Counted from the first letter of the stretch, positions 1 to 7,491 are shown. The stretch is 39,511 bases of DNA from an uncultured Bacilli bacterium (GCA_910580185.1 CAJTWC010000009.1:1-39511); one strand, 5' to 3'. Made by a program: numbers and translations. The notes: a model not told the origin generated them from the sequence alone.

Positions 1-782
1 GCTGGGTCACGAGTAAATGCAACACCAGTACCACAGTCATCTCCCATGTTACCAAATGCCATAGCTTGTACGTTTACAGCAGTTCCCCATGAATAAGGAA
101 TATCATTATCTCTTCTGTATACGTTTGCTCTTGGATTATCCCATGATCTAAATACGGCTTTAATAGCTCCCATTAATTGTTCTTTTGGATCAGTTGGGAA
201 ATCTTCACCAATCTTTTCTTTATATTCAGCTTTGAATGAATATGCTAATTCTTTTAAGTCGTCAGCGTCAAGTTCGATATCTTGAGTAACTCCTTTTTTA
301 GCTTTCATTTCGTCAATAAGTTGTTCAAAATATTTTTTACCAACTTCCATAACTACGTCAGAATACATTTGGATGAATCTTCTATAGCAGTCCCATGCCC
401 ATCTTGGGTTGTTAGACTTTTGTGCCATAACTTCAACAACGTCTTCATTTAGACCTAAGTTAAGAATAGTATCCATCATACCAGGCATTGATGCTCTAGC
501 ACCAGATCTTACTGATACAAGTAATGGATTTTCTTTATCTCCAAACTTCTTTCCTGTAATTTCTTCTAATTTTACGATGTACTCATTAATTTGATCCTGA
601 ATTTCAGAGTTAATTTCTCTTCCATCTTCATAGTACTGAGTACATGCTTCAGTTGTAACTGTGAAACCTTGAGGTACTGGAAGACCAATATTAGTCATTT
701 CTGCTAAGTTAGCTCCCTTACCACCAAGAAGGTTTCTCATTGTAGCGTTTCCTTCACTAAAAAGGTAAACCCATTTTGTCAT
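1..782 (-). CDS. ppdK: Pyruvate, phosphate dikinase, N-terminal part (cut by window edge)
   Basis: Encodes the first 260 residues of a cytosolic PPDK, which interconverts pyruvate + ATP + Pi and PEP + AMP + PPi; family members are about 870-880 residues, so the rest lies left of the window. The start MTKWVYLF, then GGKGANLAEM, the PVPQGFT(V)T segment, VSVRSGARASMPGMMDT and GTGVAFTRDP are hallmark motifs of the nucleotide-binding domain. The ATG at 782 follows a strong ribosome site (GGAGG, 783-794). In anaerobic Bacillota PPDK usually works with PPi-dependent glycolysis, which fits nifJ elsewhere in the window. Identification is firm; only completeness is unknown. Confidence 0.97.
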   Translation of the reverse strand, partial: MTKWVYLFSEGNATMRNLLGGKGANLAEMTNIGLPVPQGFTVTTEACTQYYEDGREINSEIQDQINEYIVKLEEITGKKFGDKENPLLVSVRSGARASMPGMMDTILNLGLNEDVVEVMAQKSNNPRWAWDCYRRFIQMYSDVVMEVGKKYFEQLIDEMKAKKGVTQDIELDADDLKELAYSFKAEYKEKIGEDFPTDPKEQLMGAIKAVFRSWDNPRANVYRRDNDIPYSWGTAVNVQAMAFGNMGDDCGTGVAFTRDP

Positions 783-814
783 TTATATTCCTCCTTCTTG
801 TATTAAACAACAAT

Positions 815-844
815 ATTATACCATAAAAAAAATAGCACTTACAA
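815..844 (-). promoter_or_regulatory. Promoter of ppdK, extended -10
   Basis: On the minus strand the -10 is TATAAT (815-820), preceded by TGG to give an extended -10. A TTGTAA -35 (839-844) lies 18 bases upstream, inside the loop of the preceding gene's terminator hairpin. Confidence 0.6.
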
Positions 845-857
845 TAATAAATGCTAT
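824..857 (-). terminator. Rho-independent terminator after the Xer gene
   Basis: Arms ATAGCA (852-857) and TGCTAT (832-837) form the stem on the minus strand, followed by a run of eight T. It lies 31 bases past the recombinase stop and overlaps the ppdK promoter. Confidence 0.65.
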
Positions 858-887
858 GTTTTTCCAAGATTTTACAAGAAAAGATGG

Positions 888-1784
888 TCATTTTTTATTA
901 AGTGGATGACACTTTAAATAAACTTCTCTTAACCGTTCGTTAGATACATGGGTATATATTTGCGTTGATTCAAGTGACTCATGTCCTAGTAATTCTTGTA
1001 CAGTTCTTATATCGCAACCCTCACTTAAAAGATGAGTAGCAAAAGAATGCCTTAACATATGTGGTGATACATGTTTTTTTATCGATGCTTGTTTTACGAT
1101 ATTATCAATTATTTTTTCTACTCCACGAGTTGTAATTTTATTTCCTTTTTCATTTATGATTAAATAATCACAAGACTTTTTGTGTTTATCAAGAATTTTT
1201 TTTCTTCCATCATTTAAAAACAAGTTAACGGCATCTAAACAATAATCTCCAAAAGGATCAACTCTTTCTTTATTACCTTTTCCAAACACTCTTATTTCTT
1301 TTCTATATAAATCTATATCAGAAATTTTTATATTTACTAGTTCTCCTACTCTTATTCCAGTTGCGTATAAAACTTCTAATATAAGCCTATCTCTTTGACC
1401 TAATGGAGTATTTAAATCAGGAGTATTAAATATAATTTCTATTTCATTTACCCCTAAATATTTAGGAAGTTTTTTTTCTTTTTTTGGAGTTGCAACATAT
1501 TTAAAAGGATTAGTTTTTATTAAATCATTATTAAATAAATATTTATAAAAACTTCTAAGGGATGATAATTTTCTAGAAACAGATGACCTAGATAGTTTTC
1601 TTTCATATAATTTCATTAAATATCCCTTTATAAAATCATAATCCACATCTAAATAATCAAAACCTTCATTACCCAAATACTCTTTAAATTCCAAAATATC
1701 AATATTATAATTTTTTAAAGTATTTAAAGAATACTTTTTTTGTTTTTCTATGTAGTTTAAAAATTCCTCTATCTTAGTTTCCAT
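888..1784 (-). CDS. xerC: Tyrosine recombinase, XerC/XerD type
   Basis: A 298-residue site-specific recombinase of normal Xer length, expected to resolve chromosome dimers at dif. The N-terminal SAM-like core-binding domain covers about residues 1-85 and the catalytic domain about 105-290. All six catalytic residues are visible; counted from the longer reading that starts at 1805 they are R152 (GIRVGEL), K176 (GKGNKER), H249 and R252 (HMLRHSFATH), H275 (LLGHESL) and Y284 (YTH). I start at the ATG at 1784, after AAGGAG, rather than at 1805; it overlaps the upstream stop by 11 bases, suggesting coupling. XerC, XerD and XerA/XerS-like roles cannot be separated here; an integron or phage role is less likely because no attachment site or phage genes are adjacent. 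Confidence 0.88.
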   Translation of the reverse strand: METKIEEFLNYIEKQKKYSLNTLKNYNIDILEFKEYLGNEGFDYLDVDYDFIKGYLMKLYERKLSRSSVSRKLSSLRSFYKYLFNNDLIKTNPFKYVATPKKEKKLPKYLGVNEIEIIFNTPDLNTPLGQRDRLILEVLYATGIRVGELVNIKISDIDLYRKEIRVFGKGNKERVDPFGDYCLDAVNLFLNDGRKKILDKHKKSCDYLIINEKGNKITTRGVEKIIDNIVKQASIKKHVSPHMLRHSFATHLLSEGCDIRTVQELLGHESLESTQIYTHVSNERLREVYLKCHPLNKK

Positions 1785-2775
1785 TATACTCCTTTGCATA
1801 ATCAAATTCTATTTCATTACCATCAGTAAAATGATACTCACCATTATTTAAAAGTTCAAGTTTATACTCAGTATCCGCAAGTAAAATATCTAACTCTTCT
1901 TTTCTTTTTTCATCTCCATCGCTTAAGAATCCTTTGTTCTTCGACGAAGAACAAATATAGTTAATAAAATTAACTATATCATTCTTTTTTTCATAAAGAT
2001 CAACCATGGTTAATAAAATTTTTTTTTCTTTACCAGTATAATCTGATTTTTGTAGTTCTCCTTTTAAAAATTCTAATATGTAGCCATCATCTAATTCTTC
2101 ATTAGAAACTTTTTTAGGAGCTTTATTTTCATCAATAACACAATTTTCTTTTTTTAGGTAAGGAAATAAAGCAATATATATTTGCGATACTAAATCCACG
2201 TTACTTTCTACGTTTTTAACTAAATTTCTTCTTTCTTCTACAAAATCAAAAGCATTGTCAGAATTAATAACTTCAAACTTTGATTTTGTTATCTTTTTTA
2301 GATTAACAAGAAATAAAAACCATTTTTGTTTATCTTGGTAGCATTCTTCTAATAATTTATTTCTATTTTCCTTTCCCAAATTATTATTACTTATACCTAC
2401 TTTTTTTAGTTCTCTTAATACTAAAGCGCCAGAAAAAGCACCATTATCAACAAGTCTTATAATATCATCATAATTACAAAGAACAATATCACTATCATTA
2501 TAATAGAATACTGGGACATCAGCATTAATACTTAATTGTTCTGAACTAGTGGCATGTTCTTTTATAAAATTATATAATTTAAGATAATTAGAATTTGGTC
2601 TTTTTTTCTCTTCTACTTTTATTGCATTTGTATATTTAATAGTATGTAACAATTCATCAAAATCTTTACAATATGAAGTATAATACTCTAAAGACATCAA
2701 ATCAGAATTAATGATTGGTATTTTTTTAGTAACTCCATCTATGTTAAGCGATATTAATAAATTGAATTTTTCCAT
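1774..2775 (-). CDS. Unknown protein, related to its upstream neighbour
   Basis: A 333-residue soluble, charged protein I do not recognise, without signal peptide or membrane segment. The ATG at 2775 is preferred because GAGGTG lies just before it; a TTG at 2787 would add four residues. The first 45 residues (a PII..SDLMSLEYYTSYCKDFDEL pattern) resemble the same region of the next upstream protein at 2844-3587 (PIVSLPLKELDIYTSRYENYNEL). Two later blocks also match: a hydrophobic strand followed by 'DSDI/DSDV', and EERRNL versus EARRNL. The two are probably diverged paralogues. It overlaps the Xer start, so it is probably cotranscribed with the recombinase. Function unknown. Confidence 0.7.
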   Translation of the reverse strand: MEKFNLLISLNIDGVTKKIPIINSDLMSLEYYTSYCKDFDELLHTIKYTNAIKVEEKKRPNSNYLKLYNFIKEHATSSEQLSINADVPVFYYNDSDIVLCNYDDIIRLVDNGAFSGALVLRELKKVGISNNNLGKENRNKLLEECYQDKQKWFLFLVNLKKITKSKFEVINSDNAFDFVEERRNLVKNVESNVDLVSQIYIALFPYLKKENCVIDENKAPKKVSNEELDDGYILEFLKGELQKSDYTGKEKKILLTMVDLYEKKNDIVNFINYICSSSKNKGFLSDGDEKRKEELDILLADTEYKLELLNNGEYHFTDGNEIEFDYAKEYNGN

Positions 2776-2830
2776 ACTACACCTCAACTCTTTACAAACC
2801 CATCATAACACCAGTCAAAAGTAAAAGTCA

Positions 2831-2860
2831 AACAAAAAGGCTGTTAATTAACAACCTTTT
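2831..2860 (-). terminator. Rho-independent terminator overlapping a stop codon
   Basis: AAAAGGTTGTTA pairs with TAACAGCCTTTT on the minus strand (one G-T pair, AATT loop), followed by TGTTTG. The left arm includes the last codons and stop of the 2844-3587 gene. The tail is imperfect, so read-through into the next gene is possible. Confidence 0.55.
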
Positions 2861-3587
2861 CGTATTCTTTTTTAAACTTAGTAAAATTCATAATCATACT
2901 AGATAATACTTTTTCAAACTCATAACTTTCTTTTCTTCTATAATTTATTAAATCTTCATCTATTATGTTACCATCACACATTTTCTTTTTAAATTCATAA
3001 GTCAAATTTCTTCTAGCTTCTTCTGTTTGTGATAGTTTTTTTGACAAAACAAGTAAATTAACTTTATCCGTTGCGATAGCTTCTATATATTTTAAATCCT
3101 CATCATAATCTTCTTTTCTAGATACATAATAAAGATCTATCATACATTTTACTTTACTATTTTTCACATACGTATTATATAAATAACTATAAAATTCATA
3201 TTTCTTACGTAATTTATTCTGCCTTATTGATTTTAATCTAGATTTTTGAAATTCTTCTATACTCATTACATTATTTTCTAATAATTTACGTAATTCTTTG
3301 TGATCAATAAACAAGACGTCACTATCTTTTTTAAAGATAACGCTCATTATTGGAGAAAAATCATAATCAGTTATATAAAATTTATCATCTAAATCATTAA
3401 TATTAAATTCTTTAGTTATAAAAGATTTTATTTCTTCTGGAAGGGCATCAAATAACTCATTATAATTTTCATATCTACTAGTATAAATATCAAGTTCTTT
3501 AAGAGGTAATGAAACAATGGGCACATCATATTTATGATTAAATTTATCTTCGCCCTTAAAATATAAAGTATACTTTTTATTAGCCAT
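2844..3587 (-). CDS. Unknown protein, paralogue of the downstream gene
   Basis: A 247-residue, very charged, probably cytosolic protein of unknown function. AGGAAGGG stands before the ATG at 3587. The N-terminal 45 residues, a mid-protein hydrophobic/DSDV segment and a C-terminal EARRNL block align by eye with the 333-residue protein encoded just downstream, suggesting duplication and divergence. The last 60 residues are rich in K, E and R and probably helical. No catalytic motif, signal peptide or membrane span is visible. Confidence 0.7.
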   Translation of the reverse strand: MANKKYTLYFKGEDKFNHKYDVPIVSLPLKELDIYTSRYENYNELFDALPEEIKSFITKEFNINDLDDKFYITDYDFSPIMSVIFKKDSDVLFIDHKELRKLLENNVMSIEEFQKSRLKSIRQNKLRKKYEFYSYLYNTYVKNSKVKCMIDLYYVSRKEDYDEDLKYIEAIATDKVNLLVLSKKLSQTEEARRNLTYEFKKKMCDGNIIDEDLINYRRKESYEFEKVLSSMIMNFTKFKKEYEKVVN

Positions 3588-3639
3588 AACATCCCTTCCT
3601 ATTCTGAATTAATAATAACATTTTAATAAATAAAAATCA

Positions 3640-3666
3640 ATAAAATAAAAAGCCTATAAGACTTTT
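3640..3666 (-). terminator. Terminator after the GtrA-like gene
   Basis: AAAAGTC (3660-3666) pairs with GGCTTTT (3648-3654) around a TTATA loop, followed by T-rich sequence on the minus strand. The 5' arm starts at the stop codon of the GtrA-like gene. Confidence 0.65.
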
Positions 3667-4099
3667 ATAATTTTGCTTTTTTAAATACAAATAACTTGTT
3701 AGTTAAATAATTATATATAAACATAATTAGAGAGCCAAATATTTTTGCTAACATATTTTCCATACCAAAATTTATAATAAGTATGTGCAATACCAAGGAA
3801 TCTAATGGGAACCCAATAACTCTTATGATTATAAAAGATGTCACTTGCGCTATTTTATCCTTCTTTTTCCTAGGTTTTGATTTAAATAGTTTTTGATCCC
3901 AAAAAAATAATATAGTAAATGATACAACATATGATATAAAATTTGCTAATAGATAGTTCCCTTTAGTAATTAAATCAACAAGAAAAAATACTATGTATAA
4001 AATACCTGTACAAACTGCTGATACTAAACAATAATTAATAAATTCTTTATTCTTATCATAAATTTTTTCTAATTTACTTTTTCTTCTAAATAATTTCAT
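3665..4099 (-). CDS. GtrA-like polytopic membrane protein
   Basis: A 144-residue protein with four hydrophobic spans, typical of the GtrA/DPMS_flp family: about NYCLVSAVCTGILYIVFF, LANFISYVVSFTILFFW, VTSFIIIRVIGFPLDSLVL and MLAKIFGSLIMFIYNY, ending in the family-typical NYLTNKLFVFK. GtrA proteins are thought to help move or modify lipid-linked sugars for cell-surface glycans; the substrate is unknown. The ATG at 4099 follows GGTGAG; a TTG at 4111 is less likely. It has its own promoter and a terminator on each side, so it is probably monocistronic. No glycosyltransferase neighbour gives further context. Confidence 0.8.
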   Translation of the reverse strand: MKLFRRKSKLEKIYDKNKEFINYCLVSAVCTGILYIVFFLVDLITKGNYLLANFISYVVSFTILFFWDQKLFKSKPRKKKDKIAQVTSFIIIRVIGFPLDSLVLHILIINFGMENMLAKIFGSLIMFIYNYLTNKLFVFKKAKL

Positions 4100-4115
4100 A
4101 CTACTCACCAATTAA

Positions 4116-4143
4116 ATTATATCATGGATATATAATTTGTAAA
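4116..4143 (-). promoter_or_regulatory. Promoter of the GtrA-like gene
   Basis: TTTACA (4138-4143), 16 bases, then TATAAT (4116-4121) preceded by TGA, an extended -10 on the minus strand. The predicted leader is only about 10 bases and just holds the GGTGAG ribosome site. Confidence 0.55.
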
Positions 4144-4161
4144 TTATTAAAAAAAGTAAAG

Positions 4162-4186
4162 AAAAAAGAAGCATTATCTTGCTTCT
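4162..4186 (-). terminator. Terminator with the spoVS stop codon in its loop
   Basis: Perfect arms AGAAGCA and TGCTTCT flank a six-base loop that contains the TAA stop of spoVS, followed by T6 on the minus strand. A textbook intrinsic terminator. Confidence 0.85.
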
Positions 4187-4434
4187 ACAATTAACTTAAT
4201 AGCAGTTCTTTCTTCTCCTTCAATTACTATGTCAGTAAATGCTGGAATGCAAACTAGGTTTTTACCAGATGGAGCAACAAAACCTCTTGCGATTGCAATA
4301 GCTTTAATAGCTTGATTTAAAGCTCCTGCTCCTATCGCTTGTATTTCTACAGATCCCTTTTCTCTAAATACGTTAGCAAGTGCTCCTGCGACACTACTTG
4401 GGTTTGATTTTGATGAAACTTTAAGTGTTTCCAT
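4174..4434 (-). CDS. spoVS: Stage V sporulation protein S
   Basis: An 86-residue protein of exactly the usual SpoVS length. It carries the family's strongly conserved core, including SVAGALANVFRE, IQAIGAGALNQAIKAIAI, RGFVAPSGKNL, CIPAFTDI and GEERTAIKLIVE. SpoVS is a small Alba-like protein; in Bacillus subtilis it affects septation and late sporulation stages, but homologues persist in many non-sporulating bacteria, where the role is unclear. A perfect AAGGAGG precedes the ATG at 4434. It appears monocistronic, with its own -10 and a strong terminator. Strict conservation beside an apparently decayed YabP-like gene (10811-10984) suggests a non-spore role here, which is inference. Confidence 0.96.
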   Translation of the reverse strand: METLKVSSKSNPSSVAGALANVFREKGSVEIQAIGAGALNQAIKAIAIARGFVAPSGKNLVCIPAFTDIVIEGEERTAIKLIVEAR

Positions 4435-4461
4435 GTTTATTTCCTCCTTAATATTTTAGTC

Positions 4462-4467
4462 ATTATA
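4462..4467 (-). promoter_or_regulatory. Candidate -10 of spoVS
   Basis: TATAAT on the minus strand 28 bases before the start codon. No clear -35 is seen at 16-18 bases, and no sigma-H type element was recognised. Confidence 0.35.
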
Positions 4468-4496
4468 AATATATGAGAAAATAAAATGATTTATGA

Positions 4497-4521
4497 AAAA
4501 AAGAAAAAACATATTTTCTTT
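4497..4521 (-). terminator. Weak A/T hairpin after the SGNH hydrolase gene
   Basis: AAAAGAAAA pairs with TTTTCTTTT around a TATGTT loop, followed by T. The stem is almost all A-T, so this is a weak candidate. Confidence 0.35.
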
Positions 4522-5150
4522 TAACCAATATATTTTTTTATTATTCTAGTTACTTTAATATAACCAATTCTATTTAAATGTAATCCATCAGTCATATAAA
4601 TTCTTTTTAGATTACCATTCTTATCTACTAACTTATCATAAACGTTTATATATGTGCATTTATTTATTTCACACATATCTTTAATTTTTTTATTTAAGTC
4701 TTTTATTTCATCGTTAGTTCTTGATGCAACTATTTCTTTATTTCCTTCAGGATTTATAGGATAAATAGATTCTACATATATTTTTACTTTCTTATTTTTC
4801 ATATATATATTATCTATTATCTTTTCCATATTATTTTTTATATCTTCATTAGTTAAATCACTATACTCTAAATCATTAGTACCTACTAATAATACTACTT
4901 TATCAAAATCGTACTTATAAACTCTATTTTCCATATCATCTAATATGTTATTTGTTAAATTTCCACCTACACCACTATTAATGGTATTGTAGTGTTTGTA
5001 ATATTTATCTAAATCATATCTACTAATAAGCGAATCTCCCAAAAATAAGATTTTACCACTTGGATATTTTTTTATTAAATTAGTATATATAATTTCAGAT
5101 ATACTAATAACGATCAAAATACTAAATATAATAAACAACGTCTTTTTCAT
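4521..5150 (-). CDS. Membrane-anchored SGNH/GDSL-family hydrolase
   Basis: A 209-residue SGNH-fold esterase/lipase-like protein. Residues 4-24 are one hydrophobic segment (signal anchor), so the catalytic domain should face outward. The blocks are present: I, GDSL with nucleophile Ser40; II, Gly in GVGGN about 61-64; III, GTND with Asn92; V, DGLH with Asp188 and His191. The substrate is unknown; such enzymes often deacylate surface polysaccharide, lipid or acylated sugars. AAAGGA precedes the ATG at 5150. It is the last gene of a run with the HAD, RluA and methyltransferase genes and may be cotranscribed with them across 27 bases. Confidence 0.85.
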   Translation of the reverse strand: MKKTLFIIFSILIVISISEIIYTNLIKKYPSGKILFLGDSLISRYDLDKYYKHYNTINSGVGGNLTNNILDDMENRVYKYDFDKVVLLVGTNDLEYSDLTNEDIKNNMEKIIDNIYMKNKKVKIYVESIYPINPEGNKEIVASRTNDEIKDLNKKIKDMCEINKCTYINVYDKLVDKNGNLKRIYMTDGLHLNRIGYIKVTRIIKKYIG

Positions 5151-5177
5151 ATCAAATAATCCTTTTACTATATTTTA

Positions 5178-5678
5178 TTACTGATTAAACATATCTATAA
5201 CTTCTGATAGGTGTGTTATTTCTGGATAATCGCTACCTTCTAATTTCTTAACAAACTTAATTCCTATTCCTAACTTTTTCTGCCACTCTTTAATATTTCC
5301 AGAAAAATCATCTATAAGTATTGCTGCAGATGGATTAACAACTTCTGTTTTAGGTATTTCTTTAGGTACACTAACAACTGTTACTTGAGGTAATACTTTA
5401 TGTAAATATTTTATTTTTTCTACCATTTCATTTGTTGAATTAATATGGGTTAAAATATATACATTAAACTTTTTAGAAGCACATATTTTTTTAATCTCAT
5501 TAATACTATCATTTATTTCTTCTGTTTCTTCTATTAATTTTTTCCAATCTGCATCTCTGAAATATTCCATTACCCTTTTTTGATCTTTAATGTCTATTCC
5601 AAGTTTATCTAATTCTTCATAAGTTTTTGTCATGGTATCAAGTATTACACCATCAAAGTCTATGTATAATTGTTTCAT
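5178..5678 (-). CDS. HAD-superfamily hydrolase, small cap type
   Basis: A 166-residue cytosolic HAD-fold phosphatase/nucleotidase-like protein. Motif I is DFDGV with Asp7 and Asp9; motif II is the Thr in ILTHIN (about 77); motif IV is ILIDDF with Asp123 and Asp124; the intervening K110 is a candidate motif III Lys. The short helical insert after motif I (about 20-65) resembles the 5'-deoxynucleotidase (NT5C/YqfW-like) group. The ATG at 5678 has AAGGAG at good spacing and overlaps the end of the RluA gene by 26 bases, so translation is probably coupled. Substrate unknown. Confidence 0.78.
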   Translation of the reverse strand: MKQLYIDFDGVILDTMTKTYEELDKLGIDIKDQKRVMEYFRDADWKKLIEETEEINDSINEIKKICASKKFNVYILTHINSTNEMVEKIKYLHKVLPQVTVVSVPKEIPKTEVVNPSAAILIDDFSGNIKEWQKKLGIGIKFVKKLEGSDYPEITHLSEVIDMFNQ

Positions 5679-6330
5679 CTTCTAACTCCTTCCATTTAGG
5701 CAATAATTTAAACTCTAATTTTTCTTTTGTTGTTGGATGATTAAATGATAATTTATATGCATAAAGTCTTATTTGTTCTTTATTTTGCTTTCCATATAAC
5801 TGATCACCAAATAAAGGATAACCCAAGTTTTTAAACTGAAGTCTTATTTGATGATGGCGACCTGTTATAAGGTTTATTTTAACTATTGTTTTATTACCGA
5901 CATATTCAATAACTTCATAATTAAGTTTAGATAATTTAGCACCTGGATAAGATTTATTAACAATCTTGCTTTTTCCAGTTTTCTCATCTTTATATAAGTA
6001 ATTAATTAGCTCGCCTTTTTCTTTTTTTAGTACTCCATCTAGCACCGCAACATAAGTTTTATTAAATTCATGATTTTTAATCCCATCATTTAATCTTTTA
6101 GCAGCCTTAGAAGTTCTTGCAAAAACCATTACTCCGCCTACTGGTCTATCTAGTCTATGAACAAGACCAATGTAAACATTTCCAGGTTTATTGTATTTTT
6201 CTTTTATATATTCTTTTACCATTGAAAGTAAATCAATATCTTTCGTTATATCACTTTGGGATAATATATTAGGCTTTTTTTCTACTACAATAATATGATT
6301 ATCTTCATATAAAACGTTTATTTTACTCAT
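5653..6330 (-). CDS. RluA-family RNA pseudouridine synthase
   Basis: About 225 residues, converting specific uridines in rRNA or tRNA to pseudouridine. The motif HRLDRPVGGVMVFAR holds the catalytic Asp (D61 from this start), followed by the RluA core (KTYVAVLDG, ITGRHHQIRLQF, YPLFGDQLYG). No S4 domain precedes it. I prefer the ATG at 6330, inside an ATGAGTAA overlap with the upstream methyltransferase stop, because MSKINVLYEDNHIIVVEK is where RluA proteins usually begin; the ribosome site there is poor and an in-frame ATG further up is possible. The exact target base cannot be told from sequence. A second member is at 8701-9378. Confidence 0.88.
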   Translation of the reverse strand: MSKINVLYEDNHIIVVEKKPNILSQSDITKDIDLLSMVKEYIKEKYNKPGNVYIGLVHRLDRPVGGVMVFARTSKAAKRLNDGIKNHEFNKTYVAVLDGVLKKEKGELINYLYKDEKTGKSKIVNKSYPGAKLSKLNYEVIEYVGNKTIVKINLITGRHHQIRLQFKNLGYPLFGDQLYGKQNKEQIRLYAYKLSFNHPTTKEKLEFKLLPKWKELEDETIIHRL

Positions 6331-7189
6331 CTTCCCAAAGACCATATATACCACATGGTAATACCAGGTTACTGTCTGTCATGGGCAAGCCCACCTCACC
6401 TGATGATATATTTCCTTTATGTTTTTTATTTATCGTCATGTATAAAATGTTTTCTAAAACCTTTGACGACATACCAGTTGTATAAGAATTAATCAAAAAG
6501 AATAATGGATTGTCACTTAATACTTCTTCACATAATTTAATTAATGGAAATAAACTTTCTTCTATGTTCCATACTTCTCCGTTAGCTCCCCTACCAAATG
6601 ATGGTGGATCCATTATAATAGCATCATATTTATTACCACGTCTTATTTCTCTTTGTACAAATTTTATGCAATCATCAACAATAAACCTAACGTATCTATC
6701 AGTAAGATTAGAAGATACAATATTTTCTTTTGCCCAGGAAACCATACCTTTTGATGCATCCACGTGGACAACGTCTGCTCCGGCATATGCGCAAGCAACA
6801 GTTGCACCACCTGTGTACGCAAATAAATTAAGTACCTTTATTTTTCTTCCGCTTGTTTTAATCTTAGCAATCATATAATCCCAGTTAACGGCTTGTTCTG
6901 GAAATAAACCAGTATGTTTAAAACCCATTTGCTTAATGTTAAAAGTTAAATCTTTATATTTTATTTGCCAAGTTTCTGGTACGTCAGTAATATTTTCCCA
7001 GTGTCCTCCACCTTTTTTACTTCTATAGTATTTAGCATCAGTATTCTTCCACTTAAAAGGAAAAGTTTTTTCTTTCCATACTATTTGAGGATCTGGTCTA
7101 TCTAAAACGTATTTTCCCCAACGTTCCAATTTGGTTCCGTCAGCCATATCTAATATTTCATAATCTTTCCAATCATTTGCAATTCTCAA
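6323..7189 (-). CDS. Class I SAM-dependent methyltransferase, RlmI/RlmK-like
   Basis: About 288 residues. SAM-binding motif I is LNLFAYTGGATVACAYAGA, the acidic strand follows as VVHVDASKGMVSWAKEN, and the catalytic motif IV is DPPSFGRG, the pattern of the RlmI/RlmK 23S rRNA C-methyltransferase group; it lacks the N-terminal PUA domain of RlmI. The likely start is TTG at 7189, preceded by AGAGGTG at six bases; a GTG at 7198 lies inside that ribosome site, so I reject it. It is first in a run with a pseudouridine synthase, consistent with an RNA-modification operon. Target unproven. Confidence 0.82.
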   Translation of the reverse strand: MRIANDWKDYEILDMADGTKLERWGKYVLDRPDPQIVWKEKTFPFKWKNTDAKYYRSKKGGGHWENITDVPETWQIKYKDLTFNIKQMGFKHTGLFPEQAVNWDYMIAKIKTSGRKIKVLNLFAYTGGATVACAYAGADVVHVDASKGMVSWAKENIVSSNLTDRYVRFIVDDCIKFVQREIRRGNKYDAIIMDPPSFGRGANGEVWNIEESLFPLIKLCEEVLSDNPLFFLINSYTTGMSSKVLENILYMTINKKHKGNISSGEVGLPMTDSNLVLPCGIYGLWEDE

Positions 7190-7252
7190 GATAATCACCT
7201 CTTTACTAATTTTAACATTATTAAAATAAATTTAAAAGATTAATAAAATTAA

Positions 7253-7281
7253 TTTACATATAATTTATAATTTTGTATAAT
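7253..7281 (+). promoter_or_regulatory. Promoter of the plus-strand antisense RNA
   Basis: TTTACA (7253-7258), exactly 17 bases, TATAAT (7276-7281). It is one of the best promoters in the window, yet no plus-strand protein gene follows it. Predicted transcription start is about 7288. Confidence 0.75.
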
Positions 7282-7293
7282 CTAATTAGTGAA

Positions 7294-7323
7294 AGAACCT
7301 AACTTAAGGTTAGTAGCTTTCCA
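7294..7323 (+). repeat. Repeat copy 1, at the 5' end of the antisense RNA
   Basis: Contains AGAACCTAA, then GGTTAGT, then GCTTTCCA, in the same order and nearly the same spacing as the minus-strand copy at 7492-7523. As DNA the two copies are inverted; as RNA both transcripts carry the same sense sequence. Confidence 0.8.
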
Positions 7324-7340
7324 TTAAATTATTAATGGAA

Positions 7341-7377
7341 AAGACATACACCCCCTGGGTAAGTATGTCTTTTCTTT
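7341..7377. terminator. Shared terminator of the antisense RNA and small-peptide mRNA
   Basis: AAGACATAC (7341-7349) pairs perfectly with GTATGTCTT (7363-7371). On the plus strand it is followed by TTCTTTT, a good terminator. On the minus strand only a short T4 follows, so it would act less well for the peptide mRNA. Confidence 0.75.
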
Positions 7378-7457
7378 TATATTTTAAAAATTAGCAAAGC
7401 TATTAGTAAAATTAAAAGGATAATTATTACTCTTTGAAACTTAGTTTCACTTTTCAT
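7377..7457 (-). CDS. Small hydrophobic peptide, putative type I toxin
   Basis: A 26-residue ORF with a polar start (MKSETKFQR) followed by an almost uninterrupted I/L/V/A helix and a Lys-Ile end, the profile of Fst, TxpA/Bsr and Ldr-like membrane toxins. GGGTG lies six bases before the ATG, a ribosome site of the type used by neighbouring genes. An in-frame upstream ATG (7484) would give 35 residues but has no ribosome site. The leader can fold CCAC(C)TTT against AAAGTGG, partly hiding the ribosome site. The mRNA ends in the terminator shared with the convergent antisense RNA. The minus-strand promoter is not obvious. A small non-toxic membrane peptide cannot be excluded. Confidence 0.6.
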   Translation of the reverse strand: MKSETKFQRVIIILLILLIALLIFKI

Positions 7458-7491
7458 AAGCAACACCCACTTTCTTATTCTCATAAAAAGG

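Larger units (their letters stand above)
7288..7378 (+). ncRNA. Putative antisense antitoxin RNA (type I TA-like)
   Basis: A predicted RNA of about 90 bases from the promoter at 7253-7281 to the hairpin terminator at 7341-7371 with a T-rich tail. It has a small 5' stem (AACCT..AGGTT), a perfect 10-bp hairpin (7318-7327 with 7332-7341, four-base loop) and the terminator. It overlaps the 3' end and terminator of the convergent small-peptide mRNA by some 40 bases, including that peptide's stop codon. It has no ribosome site or convincing ORF. Overlap at a shared terminator is the arrangement of the txpA/ratA and par(pAD1) type I systems. The RNA and its role are inferred. Confidence 0.6.

Noticed and set aside
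888..1784. Integrase of an integrated element
   Set aside because: Length and motifs fit chromosomal Xer; there is no adjacent tRNA, att-like repeat or phage gene.
6510..6878. 122-codon plus-strand open frame inside the methyltransferase gene
   Set aside because: It is antisense to well-conserved SAM-binding motifs, has no ribosome site and no protein-like pattern.
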